Below are positions 13,055 through 21,762 of a stretch of DNA of 64,000 nt, one piece after another. Both the position numbers and the translations under genes were made by a program. Source of the DNA: Synergistaceae bacterium OttesenSCG-928-I11 (GTDB lineage: Bacteria > Synergistota > Synergistia > Synergistales > Synergistaceae); contig JAJDHV010000003.1 in NCBI GenBank assembly GCA_030266365.1, positions 1 to 64,000 of the forward strand. Reading direction: 5' to 3'. The first letter of the stretch is position 1; each line of letters opens with the position of its first letter. Below the pieces are notes generated by a model. It did no database searches. It saw only the letters and a program-made list of their open reading frames with translations, and was not told the origin of the DNA.

Positions 13055-13501
13055 ATGAATCTTCACGACCTCACCCCCGCACCCGGTTCGCGTCGTAAAG
13101 CAAAACGGCTCGGCATGGGGATTGGGAGTGGAAACGGCAAAACTGCGGGTAAAGGCCACAAGGGACAAAAAGCCCGTGCCGGACGTAGCGTCGCCGCATA
13201 TTTCGAAGGCGGCCAGATGCCGCTTTCGCGCAGAATTCCCAAACGTGGATTCAGCAATTTCCGTCACGCGCTCAATTACCAGACAGTCAATGTGAATGAA
13301 CTGGAAGAGCGTTTCGAGGCAGGAGCTGCGATCGGATTCGAGGAACTTTACGCGAAGCGCCTCATCCAGAACAGCACGAAGCCGATTAAAATTTTGGGAG
13401 ACGGAGACCTGTCGAAGAGCTTCACGATCAAGGCCCATGCTTTCAGCGCTTCTGCGAAGAGCAAGATAGAGGCTGCCGGCGGAAAGGCCGAGGTGATCTA
13501 G
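13055..13501 (+). CDS. rplO: 50S ribosomal protein L15
   Basis: L15, late 50S assembly protein, 148 residues. Glycine- and lysine-rich N-terminus (GMGIGSGNGKTAGKGHKGQK) and FEGGQMPLSRRIPKRGFSN are diagnostic. One base separates it from the secY GTG. Confidence 0.96.
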   Translation: MNLHDLTPAPGSRRKAKRLGMGIGSGNGKTAGKGHKGQKARAGRSVAAYFEGGQMPLSRRIPKRGFSNFRHALNYQTVNVNELEERFEAGAAIGFEELYAKRLIQNSTKPIKILGDGDLSKSFTIKAHAFSASAKSKIEAAGGKAEVI

Positions 13502-13502
13502 C

Positions 13503-14789
13503 GTGATCGACGGGTTCAGGGATGCCTTTCGTCTGCCTGATCTGAAAAGGCGCATTCTTTTCGTCATCGGTGCGTTGTTTATCTACAGGCTTGGAGCGCA
13601 TATACCAACACCCGGAATCGATTCGGAGGCGATGTCCAGACTCTTCGCCCAGGGCGGCGTTCTCGGTTTTCTCGACCTGTTCGCAGGTGGAGCGTTGCGG
13701 CGTTTCAGCATTTTTGCGCTGGGCGTCGCACCGTATATCAACTCGAGCATCGTGATGCAGCTCCTCGTCGTCATCTTCCCCGCTCTTGAAAAGATGCAGA
13801 AAGAGGGGGAGGAAGGAAGAAAGAAGATCACGCAGTACACGCGCTACGGGACAATTTTCTTCGCCCTTGTGCAGGCAATCGGCATGACGACATGGCTCAG
13901 AAACCTCGGTATCTTCTCCGGTGGTCTGATGTCCATGGTCATCGTGGTCGCGACTGTGACGACCGGCTCGATCGTCGTCATGTGGCTGGGTGAAGTTATG
14001 TCGGACCACGGCATCGGCAACGGCATCTCGCTCTTGATCTATGCGGGTATCGTGGCACGCCTCCCCGAGGCGATCGTGCAGACCTTCAAGCTCGTATCGC
14101 TCGGTGAAATGAACATCGTCGTTCTGATCCTGGCGCTGGTCGTCATGGTCTTCGTCATCGCAGGCTGCGTGCTTCTTCAGGAGGGACAACGCCGGTTGCC
14201 CGTGCAGTACGCGAAGCGAATGGTCGGCAACAAGGTCTACGGTGGACAGAGCACGTTCATCCCGCTCAAGGTGAACACGTCGGGCGTCATCCCGATCATC
14301 TTCGCCTCGTCGGTGCTGCTCTTCCCCTACACGCTCGCGAGCTTCTTCAAGGGATCGTTCGCGGATGGACTTCGCTGGGCGTTTTCGCCGACCAGCCCCG
14401 TCTACATGGTGCTGTACGTGTTGATGATCGTCTTCTTCTCGTACTTCTACACCGCGGTTGTGTTCAACCCGACCGAGTTGTCGAACAACATGAAGAAGTA
14501 CGGCGGGTTCATCCTGGGCATTCGCCCCGGCAAACCAACGACGGACTACATCGAGCGCGTCATGAACCGCATCACGCTCGGTGGCGCGGTGGCGCTTGCG
14601 ATCATCGCGCTGATTCCGACGTTCATGTCCGGCGTCATGAAGATCAATACGTTCTATTTCGGCGGAACGGCGGTCCTGATCGTCGTCGGCGTCGCACTCG
14701 ACACGATTCACCAAGTCGAGGGACAGATGCTGATGCGCCATTACGAGGGCATCCTCAAACGTCGCAACAAGAGCGGCGGTCTCCTGTAG
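13503..14789 (+). CDS. secY: Preprotein translocase subunit SecY
   Basis: Central channel of the Sec translocon, 428 residues, with the expected ten hydrophobic segments. Plug-region landmark FDLFAGGALRRFSIFALGV, the GVAPYINSSIVMQLL segment, and the cytoplasmic loops QEGQRRLPVQYAKRM and GIRPGKPTTDYIERV match the family. GTG start at 13503, one base after the rplO stop. adk and map follow, the usual order in Firmicutes-like spc operons. Confidence 0.97.
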   Translation: MIDGFRDAFRLPDLKRRILFVIGALFIYRLGAHIPTPGIDSEAMSRLFAQGGVLGFLDLFAGGALRRFSIFALGVAPYINSSIVMQLLVVIFPALEKMQKEGEEGRKKITQYTRYGTIFFALVQAIGMTTWLRNLGIFSGGLMSMVIVVATVTTGSIVVMWLGEVMSDHGIGNGISLLIYAGIVARLPEAIVQTFKLVSLGEMNIVVLILALVVMVFVIAGCVLLQEGQRRLPVQYAKRMVGNKVYGGQSTFIPLKVNTSGVIPIIFASSVLLFPYTLASFFKGSFADGLRWAFSPTSPVYMVLYVLMIVFFSYFYTAVVFNPTELSNNMKKYGGFILGIRPGKPTTDYIERVMNRITLGGAVALAIIALIPTFMSGVMKINTFYFGGTAVLIVVGVALDTIHQVEGQMLMRHYEGILKRRNKSGGLL

Positions 14790-14819
14790 AGAACCGTCGA
14801 TCGAGAAGGAGGGACTGAC

Positions 14820-15473
14820 ATGCGGATCATTCTGATCGGGCCGCCCGGAGCCGGGAAGGGAACGCAGGCAGAGAGCATCAAGGCGAAATATCCGATCGCG
14901 CACATCTCCACCGGTGACATGCTGCGGGAGAATGTAAGAAGCGGAACGGAACTCGGCAAGAAGGCTCGCGCGTTCATGGACGCGGGAAAGCTTGTGTCGG
15001 ACGACCTGATCATCGATATGATGAGGGCAAGGCTGCGGGCGGACGACGCCCGTGCCGGCTTCCTTCTCGACGGTTTTCCGAGGACGATTGCGCAGGCGGA
15101 AGCGCTCGACGGGCTGCTCAAGGAGATGTCCATCGAGCTGGATGCCGTGATTCTTCTGGAGGTATCCGACGACACAGTGGTTCAGCGACTGGCCAGTCGC
15201 AGGGTCTGCTCTTCGTGCGGCGCGATATACAACGCCATCGCGCATCCGCCGAAGATCGAAGGCGTTTGCGACATTTGTTGCAGCAAAGTCATTCAACGCG
15301 ACGACGACAAGGAGTCGGTGATACGCAACCGGCTCGCTGTGTATCACGAGCAAACCTCGCCTTTGATCGAATATTACGACAAAAAAGGTATGTTACACAG
15401 GATCGACGCGAACGTCGCAAAGGATTTTGTTCTCAAGTATCTTGAAACTTTGAACGCGGCGGGTAATGTATGA
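14820..15473 (+). CDS. adk: Adenylate kinase, zinc-lid type
   Basis: Adenylate kinase (AMP + ATP to 2 ADP), 217 residues. P loop GPPGAGKGTQA at residues 7-17, AMP-site HISTGDMLRENV, and LDGFPRT are present. The lid has four cysteines, CSSC then CDIC sixteen residues later, so it binds zinc as in many Gram-positives. GGAGGG upstream. Its TGA overlaps the map ATG (ATGA). Confidence 0.96.
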   Translation: MRIILIGPPGAGKGTQAESIKAKYPIAHISTGDMLRENVRSGTELGKKARAFMDAGKLVSDDLIIDMMRARLRADDARAGFLLDGFPRTIAQAEALDGLLKEMSIELDAVILLEVSDDTVVQRLASRRVCSSCGAIYNAIAHPPKIEGVCDICCSKVIQRDDDKESVIRNRLAVYHEQTSPLIEYYDKKGMLHRIDANVAKDFVLKYLETLNAAGNV

Positions 15474-16240
15474 TAACGCTGAAAAAGGCAGACGATATCG
15501 ATAAGATGAAACGAGCCGGGAAAATCGTCGCAGACGTGTTGAAGCTGATGCGCGATTTGATAAAACCCGGCGTCGATACGTTGTCATTGGACAGGGCAGC
15601 GGACGATCTTCTTGACAGGGAGTCCGCAAAGGCGGCGTTCAAGGGTTACAAAGTTCCCGGTATTGCGTCACCTTTCCCCGCCGCAATTTGTGTTTCGATA
15701 AACGAAGAGGTCGTACATGGCATCCCTTCGAAGAAGCGGATTCTGGAGGAAGGCGATATTGTGAGCATCGACTTCGGTGCCGTTATCGAAGGTTACTACG
15801 GCGACGCGGCGTGTACCTATCCGGTCGGCAGGATTTCGGAACGGCGCTCTTCGTTGCTCGACACGACACATCGTGCGCTGCACATAGGGGTTGAGCAGGT
15901 GAGGCCCGGACGCACGATAGGCGATATCGGGCATGCCATCGAGGAGTGGGTCCTCGGCAGAGGCTACGGGCTTGTCAGGGACTACGCCGGACATGGAATC
16001 GGGCGGAAGATGCACGAAGCTCCGCAGGTTCCGAATCACGGCAGAGCCGGAAGCGGCGTAACCCTCAAGGAGGGCATGACGTTCTGCATCGAACCGATGG
16101 TCATGAGCGGAGCGGAACCGGTAAAAAGTCTGAAAGACGGCTGGACCGTCGTCACGATGGACGGCTCCGACGCCGCCCACTTCGAACACACCATCCTCGT
16201 AACGAAGGACGGTGTCGAAATATTGACGCCATGGGAATGA
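15470..16240 (+). CDS. map: Methionine aminopeptidase, type I
   Basis: Removes the initiator Met from nascent proteins, 256 residues. The metal ligands are visible: Asp in SIDFGAVIEGYYGDAAC (two Asp), His in GHGIGRKMHEAPQVPNHG, Glu in FCIEPMV and Glu in FEHTILVT. Overlaps the end of adk by 4 bases. The C-terminus TPWE is short and typical of the type Ia form. Confidence 0.96.
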   Translation: MITLKKADDIDKMKRAGKIVADVLKLMRDLIKPGVDTLSLDRAADDLLDRESAKAAFKGYKVPGIASPFPAAICVSINEEVVHGIPSKKRILEEGDIVSIDFGAVIEGYYGDAACTYPVGRISERRSSLLDTTHRALHIGVEQVRPGRTIGDIGHAIEEWVLGRGYGLVRDYAGHGIGRKMHEAPQVPNHGRAGSGVTLKEGMTFCIEPMVMSGAEPVKSLKDGWTVVTMDGSDAAHFEHTILVTKDGVEILTPWE

Positions 16241-16247
16241 GTTGTGA

Positions 16248-16543
16248 TTGCGAATCTCTCGCACGCACTGCAGGGAATTCCCCTCGGGCTGTTTGGTACG
16301 GGTAACGTGCAACAGAAATATCGGAGCAACGTGCATTGTCGTCGGAATTGATAAAAAGTCAGAAAATAATGTTAGAATCCTGATTGCCGACGGCAGGAAC
16401 ATTCGCACGAAACCCAAGGTGAAAACCCCAAGCATCTCGAACGCATGGGGGACGTTTCGGCGGAAGTTGCCCGGCGACTCTCGGAGGGGAAATTTCTCGA
16501 CGGCGGATGGCTTAACGACCACTTTCGCTGTCTGGCGAGATAA
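16248..16543 (+). pseudogene. KOW-type RNA-binding protein gene, frameshifted
   Basis: Between map and infA many Firmicute-like genomes encode a small KOW-domain RNA-binding protein. Here the N-terminal part reads in one frame (GCLVRVTCNRNIGATCIVVG, then RILIADGRNIRTKPKVK) and the C-terminal part in the frame one base back (PKHLERMGDVSAEVARRL, then [15 protein letters not shown], stop at 16541). Adding one base in the A4C4 run at 16422-16429 joins them as KVK-NPKHLERMG, the expected KHL motif. The start is unclear: TTG 16248 is in frame but weak, whereas ATG 16237, overlapping the map stop (ATGA), lies in another frame and may indicate a second lesion. No X XXY YYZ slippery heptamer fits. It could be a sequencing error rather than a dead gene. 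Confidence 0.65.
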
Positions 16544-16578
16544 ACACGGCCTATTCACGAGGAGGTTGGTTTGTTCGA

Positions 16579-16797
16579 ATGGCAAAAGACGACGTCATAG
16601 AGGTCAAAGGTAAGGTGGTAGAACCGCTGCCGAATGCGATGTTCAGGGTCGAGCTGGAAAATGGGCACAAAATTCTGGCGCACGTGTCCGGCAAGATGCG
16701 AATGCACTTCATACGCATCCTACCCGGTGACAGGGTTCTCATCCAGCTGACGCCATACGACCTCACGCGCGGCAGAATTGTATATAGATACAAATAA
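16579..16797 (+). CDS. infA: Translation initiation factor IF-1
   Basis: IF-1, 72 residues, a single OB fold that occupies the A site during initiation. [20 protein letters not shown] and [20 protein letters not shown] are unmistakable. GGAGG at 16561-16565 is the nearest binding site; spacing is a little long. rpmJ follows 33 bases later. Confidence 0.97.
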   Translation: MAKDDVIEVKGKVVEPLPNAMFRVELENGHKILAHVSGKMRMHFIRILPGDRVLIQLTPYDLTRGRIVYRYK

Positions 16798-16830
16798 GTT
16801 GCAGGGGCAATAAAGGAGGAAGTTGCGAAG

Positions 16831-16956
16831 ATGAAGGTAAGACCGTCGGTCAAAACCGTTTGCGAGTATTGCAGGATCATCAAACGGCACGGAGTCGTCC
16901 GCGTGATCTGCAGCAGGAATCCGAGACATAAACAGCGCCAGGGCGCGAGGAGGTAA
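16831..16956 (+). CDS. rpmJ: 50S ribosomal protein L36, zinc-binding type
   Basis: L36 of 41 residues, [20 protein letters not shown] at the N-terminus. Zinc ligands are C-x2-C (CEYC), then a Cys twelve residues later and a His (CSRNPRH), the C+ form. AAAGGAGG lies 12 bases upstream of the ATG. The tail (KQRQGARR) is a few residues longer than the usual 37-38. It sits between infA and rpsM as expected. Confidence 0.95.
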   Translation: MKVRPSVKTVCEYCRIIKRHGVVRVICSRNPRHKQRQGARR

Positions 16957-16962
16957 CGATAT

Positions 16963-17340
16963 ATGGCACGTATCGCAGGAGTGGACCTGCCAAGAGAAAA
17001 ACGGATAGAGATCGGGCTCACGTACATATTCGGCATAGGCCTGGCCACGTCCAAAAAGATTCTTGCTTCCACGGGTATCGATCCGAACACGAGAGTCAAG
17101 AATTTAACCGACGACGAAGCGCAGCAATTGCGCGCGGAGTTGGAGAACAACTATAAAGTGGAGGGAGACCTTCGCCGCGAGATCAGCATGAACATCAAGC
17201 GACTCATGGACATCGGTTGCTATCGCGGTCTCCGTCATCGTATCGGGCTTCCGGTTCGCGGGCAGCACACGAAAACCAACGCGCGCACCCGAAAAGGCCC
17301 GAAGCGCACGGTCGCCGGCAAGAAGAAGGTCACCAAGTAA
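16963..17340 (+). CDS. rpsM: 30S ribosomal protein S13
   Basis: S13 in the 30S head, 125 residues. [34 protein letters not shown] and the C-terminal [20 protein letters not shown] define the family. First gene of the alpha set, 6 bases after rpmJ. Confidence 0.96.
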   Translation: MARIAGVDLPREKRIEIGLTYIFGIGLATSKKILASTGIDPNTRVKNLTDDEAQQLRAELENNYKVEGDLRREISMNIKRLMDIGCYRGLRHRIGLPVRGQHTKTNARTRKGPKRTVAGKKKVTK

Positions 17341-17370
17341 TGAAGCTCGTGAATAGGGGGGAATAACCAG

Positions 17371-17763
17371 GTGGCAAAGAGAGTACAACGCAGGGGTAAA
17401 AGAAAAGAGAAGAAGCACGTCTCATATGGCGTTGCGCATATTTACTCCACATTCAACAATACGATCGTAACCCTCACCGATAAACAGGGCAACGCGCTGT
17501 CGTGGGCATCGGGCGGAAACGTCGGTTTCAAGGGAACGAGAAAGTCCACGCCGTATGCGGCGCAGATGTCTGCTGCGCAAGCCGCGAAGCTCGCGCAGGA
17601 TCACGGTGTCGTCGAAATCGACGTTGTCGTCAAGGGCCCCGGCCCTGGCCGCGAATCCGCGATCCGCTCGCTTCAGGCGGCTGGCTTGCAGGTCAACGTC
17701 ATACAGGACGCTACTCCGATACCTCACAACGGCTGCCGCCCTCCGAAGAGGCGCCGCGTCTAA
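17371..17763 (+). CDS. rpsK: 30S ribosomal protein S11
   Basis: S11 of the platform, 130 residues, GTG start. [34 protein letters not shown] and the C-terminal [18 protein letters not shown] are diagnostic, including the Asn-Gly that can form isoaspartate. In many bacteria rpsD follows; here rpoA does. Confidence 0.96.
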   Translation: MAKRVQRRGKRKEKKHVSYGVAHIYSTFNNTIVTLTDKQGNALSWASGGNVGFKGTRKSTPYAAQMSAAQAAKLAQDHGVVEIDVVVKGPGPGRESAIRSLQAAGLQVNVIQDATPIPHNGCRPPKRRRV

Positions 17764-17792
17764 TTTCTGTCATCGAGGTATGGGACTTTGGC

Positions 17793-17820
17793 GGTAACGC
17801 AGCAAGAATCGGGCGTTACC
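17793..17820 (+). other. Stem-loop in the rpsK-rpoA spacer
   Basis: An 8-bp perfect stem, GGTAACGC paired with GCGTTACC across a 12-base loop, sits in the 85-base spacer where rpsD would normally be. There is no T run, so it is not an intrinsic terminator. A role in mRNA processing or as a protein-binding leader for rpoA is possible but unproven. Confidence 0.5.
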
Positions 17821-17848
17821 AGCGTTTACATGGAAAGGTGGGGGAACT

Positions 17849-18880
17849 TTGGAGCACGCTCGCTATGAGATCATAGTTGAGGAGAGCACACCTTCGTATG
17901 GCAGAATCGCGATAGAGCCCCTGGAGCGGGGATATGGCGTTACGTTGGGTAACTCCCTGCGCAGGGTTTTGTTGTCATCCATCACCGGAGCGGCCATCAC
18001 CGCCATTCGTGTGGACGGCGTGTTGCACGAATTCACGACGGTGCCCGGCGTCAAGGAAGACATGATAGAGCTGTTGATGAACATCAAGCATGTGCCCGTC
18101 CGTTCGTTCTCCCGTGAGTTCAGGATTTTGCACCTGGACATCGAAGCGGGCGACGAGCCGCGGGTCGTTACGGCGTCGGACATTCAGCCGGACAGCGAGG
18201 TGGAATTTCCCGATCCGGATGCGGTGATCTGCCACGTCGAAGCGGGAGCCAAACTCTCGATGGAGTTCTACGTGGAATCGGGTACCGGTTATGCGCCGAT
18301 CGATCGACCGCGTCCGGTGTATCTGCCCGTCGACGCGTTGATGGTCGATGCCATTTTTTCGCCTGCAAAACGCGTGAAGTACGAGGTTCAGGACAAACGA
18401 CTCGGGCAACGGACGGACTACGATCGCCTCGTCATCGAGATCTGGACGAACGGCGTCGTCACGTCAGAGGAGGCGATTCGGCAGGCCTCCGTCATATTGA
18501 AGGAGTACTTTCTGACCATTGCCATCGCCCTTTCGCCTGACGATCCGGAGGTGTTGGCGGAGTTGCAGGGCGGTGAATCCGCGAAGGGCGCGGATAAAGG
18601 CGGGGCCGATGCGAACGCGAAGAGCTTCCTCAAGCTCGGCGACAATCCTGCATACGCGCGCCCTGTGCGCGACCTGGAGTTGTCCGTGCGCAGCGAAAAC
18701 TGTCTGATGCGCGGCGGCGTTCATTACATCGGCGAACTGGTTTCGCGCTCGCGTGCGGACCTGCTCAAAATCAGAAACCTTGGCAAGATTTCCCTTCGGG
18801 AGATCGAGGAAAAATTGACGAAGTTTGACCTGTCGCTCTCCGGCGAGGTCGAAGAGGATCCCGAAGAGGATCACTTCTAG
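17849..18880 (+). CDS. rpoA: DNA-directed RNA polymerase subunit alpha
   Basis: RNA polymerase alpha, 343 residues, a little longer than usual because of an Ala/Gly/Lys-rich linker (roughly residues 248-268) between the two domains. N-terminal dimerisation domain: ERGYGVTLGNSLRRVLLSSI. C-terminal domain: LELSVRSENCLMRGGVHYIG with the Arg that contacts UP elements, then IRNLGKISLREIEEKL. TTG start at 17849 behind GGTGGGGG. Confidence 0.96.
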   Translation: MEHARYEIIVEESTPSYGRIAIEPLERGYGVTLGNSLRRVLLSSITGAAITAIRVDGVLHEFTTVPGVKEDMIELLMNIKHVPVRSFSREFRILHLDIEAGDEPRVVTASDIQPDSEVEFPDPDAVICHVEAGAKLSMEFYVESGTGYAPIDRPRPVYLPVDALMVDAIFSPAKRVKYEVQDKRLGQRTDYDRLVIEIWTNGVVTSEEAIRQASVILKEYFLTIAIALSPDDPEVLAELQGGESAKGADKGGADANAKSFLKLGDNPAYARPVRDLELSVRSENCLMRGGVHYIGELVSRSRADLLKIRNLGKISLREIEEKLTKFDLSLSGEVEEDPEEDHF

Positions 18881-18916
18881 AAAAAATCAAGAACGAATGC
18901 AAAGGGGCGGACTCGG

Positions 18917-19270
18917 ATGAGACATCGCATGAATCAAAGACGCCTGGGGCGTTACGGATCGCACAGGCGCGCCATGCTCGGCAACCTGGCTGCCAGCCTG
19001 TTCGTGGAAGGCAGCATCATTACGACGGTGACGCGCGCGAAGGAACTTCGCCGTGTTGCGGAAAAACTGATCACCAAGGCGAAGGCCGGCACGCTCAACG
19101 ACCGTCGTCTGGTCATCGCGCGCATGCCGCACAAGGTCGCGGTCAACACGCTGTTCAACGACCTGGCGCCGCGTTTCCATGAGCGCAACGGCGGCTATAC
19201 GAGGATCGTAAAACTCGGCAACAGAGTTGGGGACGCTTCCCCGATGGCGGTCATCGAACTCGTCGATTAA
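18917..19270 (+). CDS. rplQ: 50S ribosomal protein L17
   Basis: L17, 117 residues, ending the ribosomal block. MRHRMNQRRLGRYGSHRRAM, LFVEGSIITTVTRAKELRRV and the C-terminal GDASPMAVIELVD match the family. The ATPase gene downstream starts 4 bases later. Confidence 0.96.
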   Translation: MRHRMNQRRLGRYGSHRRAMLGNLAASLFVEGSIITTVTRAKELRRVAEKLITKAKAGTLNDRRLVIARMPHKVAVNTLFNDLAPRFHERNGGYTRIVKLGNRVGDASPMAVIELVD

Positions 19271-19274
19271 CGCC

Positions 19275-20102
19275 ATGGCGAGAAGCGACGCCATGCTCTC
19301 CGTGCGGGGGGTCGGTTATACCTACCCCGGGGCGCCCGCTCCGGCATTGAATGAAGTTACGCTGGAGGTTGCGCGCGGAGAGTGGACCGCCCTAATCGGG
19401 GCGAACGGCTCGGGAAAGTCGACATTCGCGAAAATTTGCAACGCCCTGCTGATACCGACGCAGGGCGCTTGTTTTGTGCGCGCGCTCGACACGTCGATCG
19501 AGGAAAACCAGCGGGTGATTCGGCAGTGTGTCGCGCTCGTCTTTCAAAATCCCGAAGACCAGATCGTGGCCTCCATCGTCGAGGAGGATGTTGCATTCGG
19601 TCCTGAGAATCTCGGTCTTCCACATGCGGAAATTCGTCGACGCGTCGACGACGCGCTCGAACTGGTCGGCCTCGCGTCATACCGAAGGCGGGGTTCCTAC
19701 TCCTTGTCCGGCGGGCAGAAACAACGCCTTGCGCTCGCGGGTGCGCTCGCGCTCGCGCCGGAGGTTCTCGTGCTGGACGAGTCCACTTCGATGCTCGATC
19801 CGGAGGGACGGGAGGATTTTTTGGCCTGCCTCAAGAGTCTGAAAAAAAACGGCATGACCATCGTGCAGATTACGCACCGCATGGAGGAGGCCGTCGAGTC
19901 CGACCGGATCGTCGTTATGAGCCGTGGGAGGAACGTCTGGGACGGTGCGCCCGCCGCGTTCTTCGATGGCGCGTATCGCAACTGGGATTTCGAGGAGCCA
20001 GACGAGGTCGCGCTGTATCGCGCGCTGCTTGCGGACGGTTTTGTTCCGAACGCGACGCCGCCGACAGTCGACGCGATGATGGGGGCATTATGTCTATCGT
20101 AG
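19275..20102 (+). CDS. ecfA1: Energy-coupling factor transporter ATPase EcfA1
   Basis: First ATPase of an ECF vitamin/metal transporter, 275 residues. Walker A GANGSGKST, Q loop FQNPEDQIV, signature LSGGQKQR, Walker B VLVLDESTSMLD (the usual Glu-Pro is Glu-Ser here) and switch His ITHRMEE are visible. I use ATG 19275; ATG 19293 is an alternative since neither has a strong binding site. It overlaps the second ATPase gene by 13 bases. Confidence 0.92.
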   Translation: MARSDAMLSVRGVGYTYPGAPAPALNEVTLEVARGEWTALIGANGSGKSTFAKICNALLIPTQGACFVRALDTSIEENQRVIRQCVALVFQNPEDQIVASIVEEDVAFGPENLGLPHAEIRRRVDDALELVGLASYRRRGSYSLSGGQKQRLALAGALALAPEVLVLDESTSMLDPEGREDFLACLKSLKKNGMTIVQITHRMEEAVESDRIVVMSRGRNVWDGAPAAFFDGAYRNWDFEEPDEVALYRALLADGFVPNATPPTVDAMMGALCLS

Positions 20103-20947
20103 CCGAAAATGTAACTTACACTTACGCGATCGGCACGCCCGCGGAGGGCACGGCGTTGCGCGATGTTTCCATGACGGCCGATCGGGGTGAATGGGTCTCC
20201 GTCGTTGGTCACACGGGCAGCGGCAAGTCGACGCTCGCGCAGCACCTGAACGTTCTGCTGATCGCACAGTGCGGGACCGTCACGATCGACGGCGTCGTCG
20301 TGCGGGAGAAATCGAAGGACCTGCGCTCCATACGCCGAAAGGTGGGTCTCGTCTTTCAATACCCGGAACAGCAGTTTTTTTCCGAGACGGTGCGGGAAGA
20401 GATCGCCTTCGCGCCATCGAACTGGGGGGTCGTCGGCGCGGAACTCGATGTCTGCGTGAACACCGCCGCACAGGCGGTCGGGCTCGACGTTTCGCTCCTG
20501 TCCTCCAATCCCTTCGCCCTCTCCGGCGGGCAGCGGCGTCGTGTCGCACTCGCCTCCGTTATGGCAATGTGCCCGGATTATCTCATTCTCGACGAGCCGA
20601 CGGCGGGCCTCGACGCGACGGGGATCCGTGAGCTCTTTCAACTGCTGAACGAGGCGAAACGAGGCGGGATGGGCATCGTGCAAGTCACGCACGATCTTGC
20701 GAGTGCCCTGTCATTCAGCGATCGTATTCTTGTTCTCGAAGAGGGGCAAAGCGTCTCCTACGGCGATCCGGAGTCGATCGCCGCATACTTGCTCGAGCGA
20801 CCGGTCCGCGGTCTCGTGCTGCCCCCACTCGTTGCTTTCTGTGCTGCCTTGAGGGCGCGTGGAGTGCCGCTTCCTCTGACGAGCGACATCCAGGAAATCT
20901 TGGGCGTGTTGAAAAAACGGAGGGGAGACGATCGATGCGATTTATGA
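20090..20947 (+). CDS. ecfA2: Energy-coupling factor transporter ATPase EcfA2
   Basis: Second ATPase, 285 residues. Walker A GHTGSGKST, Q loop FQYPEQQFF (the EcfA2-type Q loop), signature LSGGQRRR, Walker B LILDEPTAGLD and VTHDLA. It overlaps both neighbours by 13 bases. With EcfA1 and EcfT it forms the energising module. Confidence 0.93.
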   Translation: MSIVAENVTYTYAIGTPAEGTALRDVSMTADRGEWVSVVGHTGSGKSTLAQHLNVLLIAQCGTVTIDGVVVREKSKDLRSIRRKVGLVFQYPEQQFFSETVREEIAFAPSNWGVVGAELDVCVNTAAQAVGLDVSLLSSNPFALSGGQRRRVALASVMAMCPDYLILDEPTAGLDATGIRELFQLLNEAKRGGMGIVQVTHDLASALSFSDRILVLEEGQSVSYGDPESIAAYLLERPVRGLVLPPLVAFCAALRARGVPLPLTSDIQEILGVLKKRRGDDRCDL

Positions 20948-21759
20948 ACGGCATTTCCCTCGGACAGTTCATTCCTGGGGATTCCCCGATCCACAATCTG
21001 GATCCGCGCTGCAAGATCGCCTCGACCTTTGCATTGCTCGCGGGCCTGTTTCTCGCGAGCACGCCGTACGACTTCATTCTGTGGGGCGGCCTCCTCGCCC
21101 TGTTGTCGCATTTTTCCAAAATTTCTATCGGCACGATTCTGCGCTCCGGGCGGCCCGTCCTCTTTCTCATCGTCATCACGGTGATTTTGAATCTTTTCTG
21201 GACGCCGGGGCATGAGCTCTTTCGCATCGGGCCGCTCGCTGTGACGCGCGAAGGTGCGGTCTTCGCGTTCAGCATGGGGATGCGGCTCTATTTCCTCGTC
21301 GTCTTCGCCGCGATGCTGATGATGACGACGAGTCCGATGTCTTTTTCGGACGGCCTCGAACGCTTGTTTTCGCCGTTCTCGAAGATCGGTTTTCCTGCGT
21401 CAGAAATGGCGATGATGATGACGATCGCGCTTCGCTTCATTCCGACGCTCTTCGAAGAGACGGACCGGATCTTGAAAGCGCAGATCTCCCGTGGCGCGGA
21501 TTTCGAGAGCGGTGGATTGATCAAGCGTGCCAAAAGTTTCATCCCCGTTCTGATCCCCCTCTTCGTCCTCGTCTTTCAACGCGCAGAAAATTTGGCGACG
21601 GCGATGGAGGCGCGTTGCTACGTCCCAGGCGCAAAGCGTGCGCGCCTCAATCCGCTTGCCTGGCGGATGGGCGACACGCTGGCGATTGCCTTCGTTCTCG
21701 GTTACATCGCATTCGTGATGTTCGCCGAGCGCACGCTCTTTCGCGCGCTCCCGCTCTGA
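20935..21759 (+). CDS. ecfT: Energy-coupling factor transporter transmembrane protein EcfT
   Basis: Membrane coupling subunit, 274 residues, with about five to six hydrophobic segments. N-terminus has the family stretch GQFIPGDSPIHNLDPRCKI. The coupling-helix region contains ARG-type motifs (QISRGADFES and AMEARCYVPG). No S component is encoded beside it, so this is probably the shared group II type module that works with S proteins encoded elsewhere. truA follows after 3 bases. Confidence 0.93.
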   Translation: MRFMNGISLGQFIPGDSPIHNLDPRCKIASTFALLAGLFLASTPYDFILWGGLLALLSHFSKISIGTILRSGRPVLFLIVITVILNLFWTPGHELFRIGPLAVTREGAVFAFSMGMRLYFLVVFAAMLMMTTSPMSFSDGLERLFSPFSKIGFPASEMAMMMTIALRFIPTLFEETDRILKAQISRGADFESGGLIKRAKSFIPVLIPLFVLVFQRAENLATAMEARCYVPGAKRARLNPLAWRMGDTLAIAFVLGYIAFVMFAERTLFRALPL

Positions 21760-21762
21760 ATC

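Noticed and set aside
13443-15353. 636-codon minus-strand frame across secY and adk
   Set aside because: Antisense to two clear genes, His/Asp/Arg-rich composition, no domain or ribosome binding site.
16415-16435. Programmed -1 frameshift in the KOW-type gene
   Set aside because: The A4C4 run does not form an X XXY YYZ heptamer in the needed phase and no clear downstream stimulator was seen; a simple indel explains the data better.
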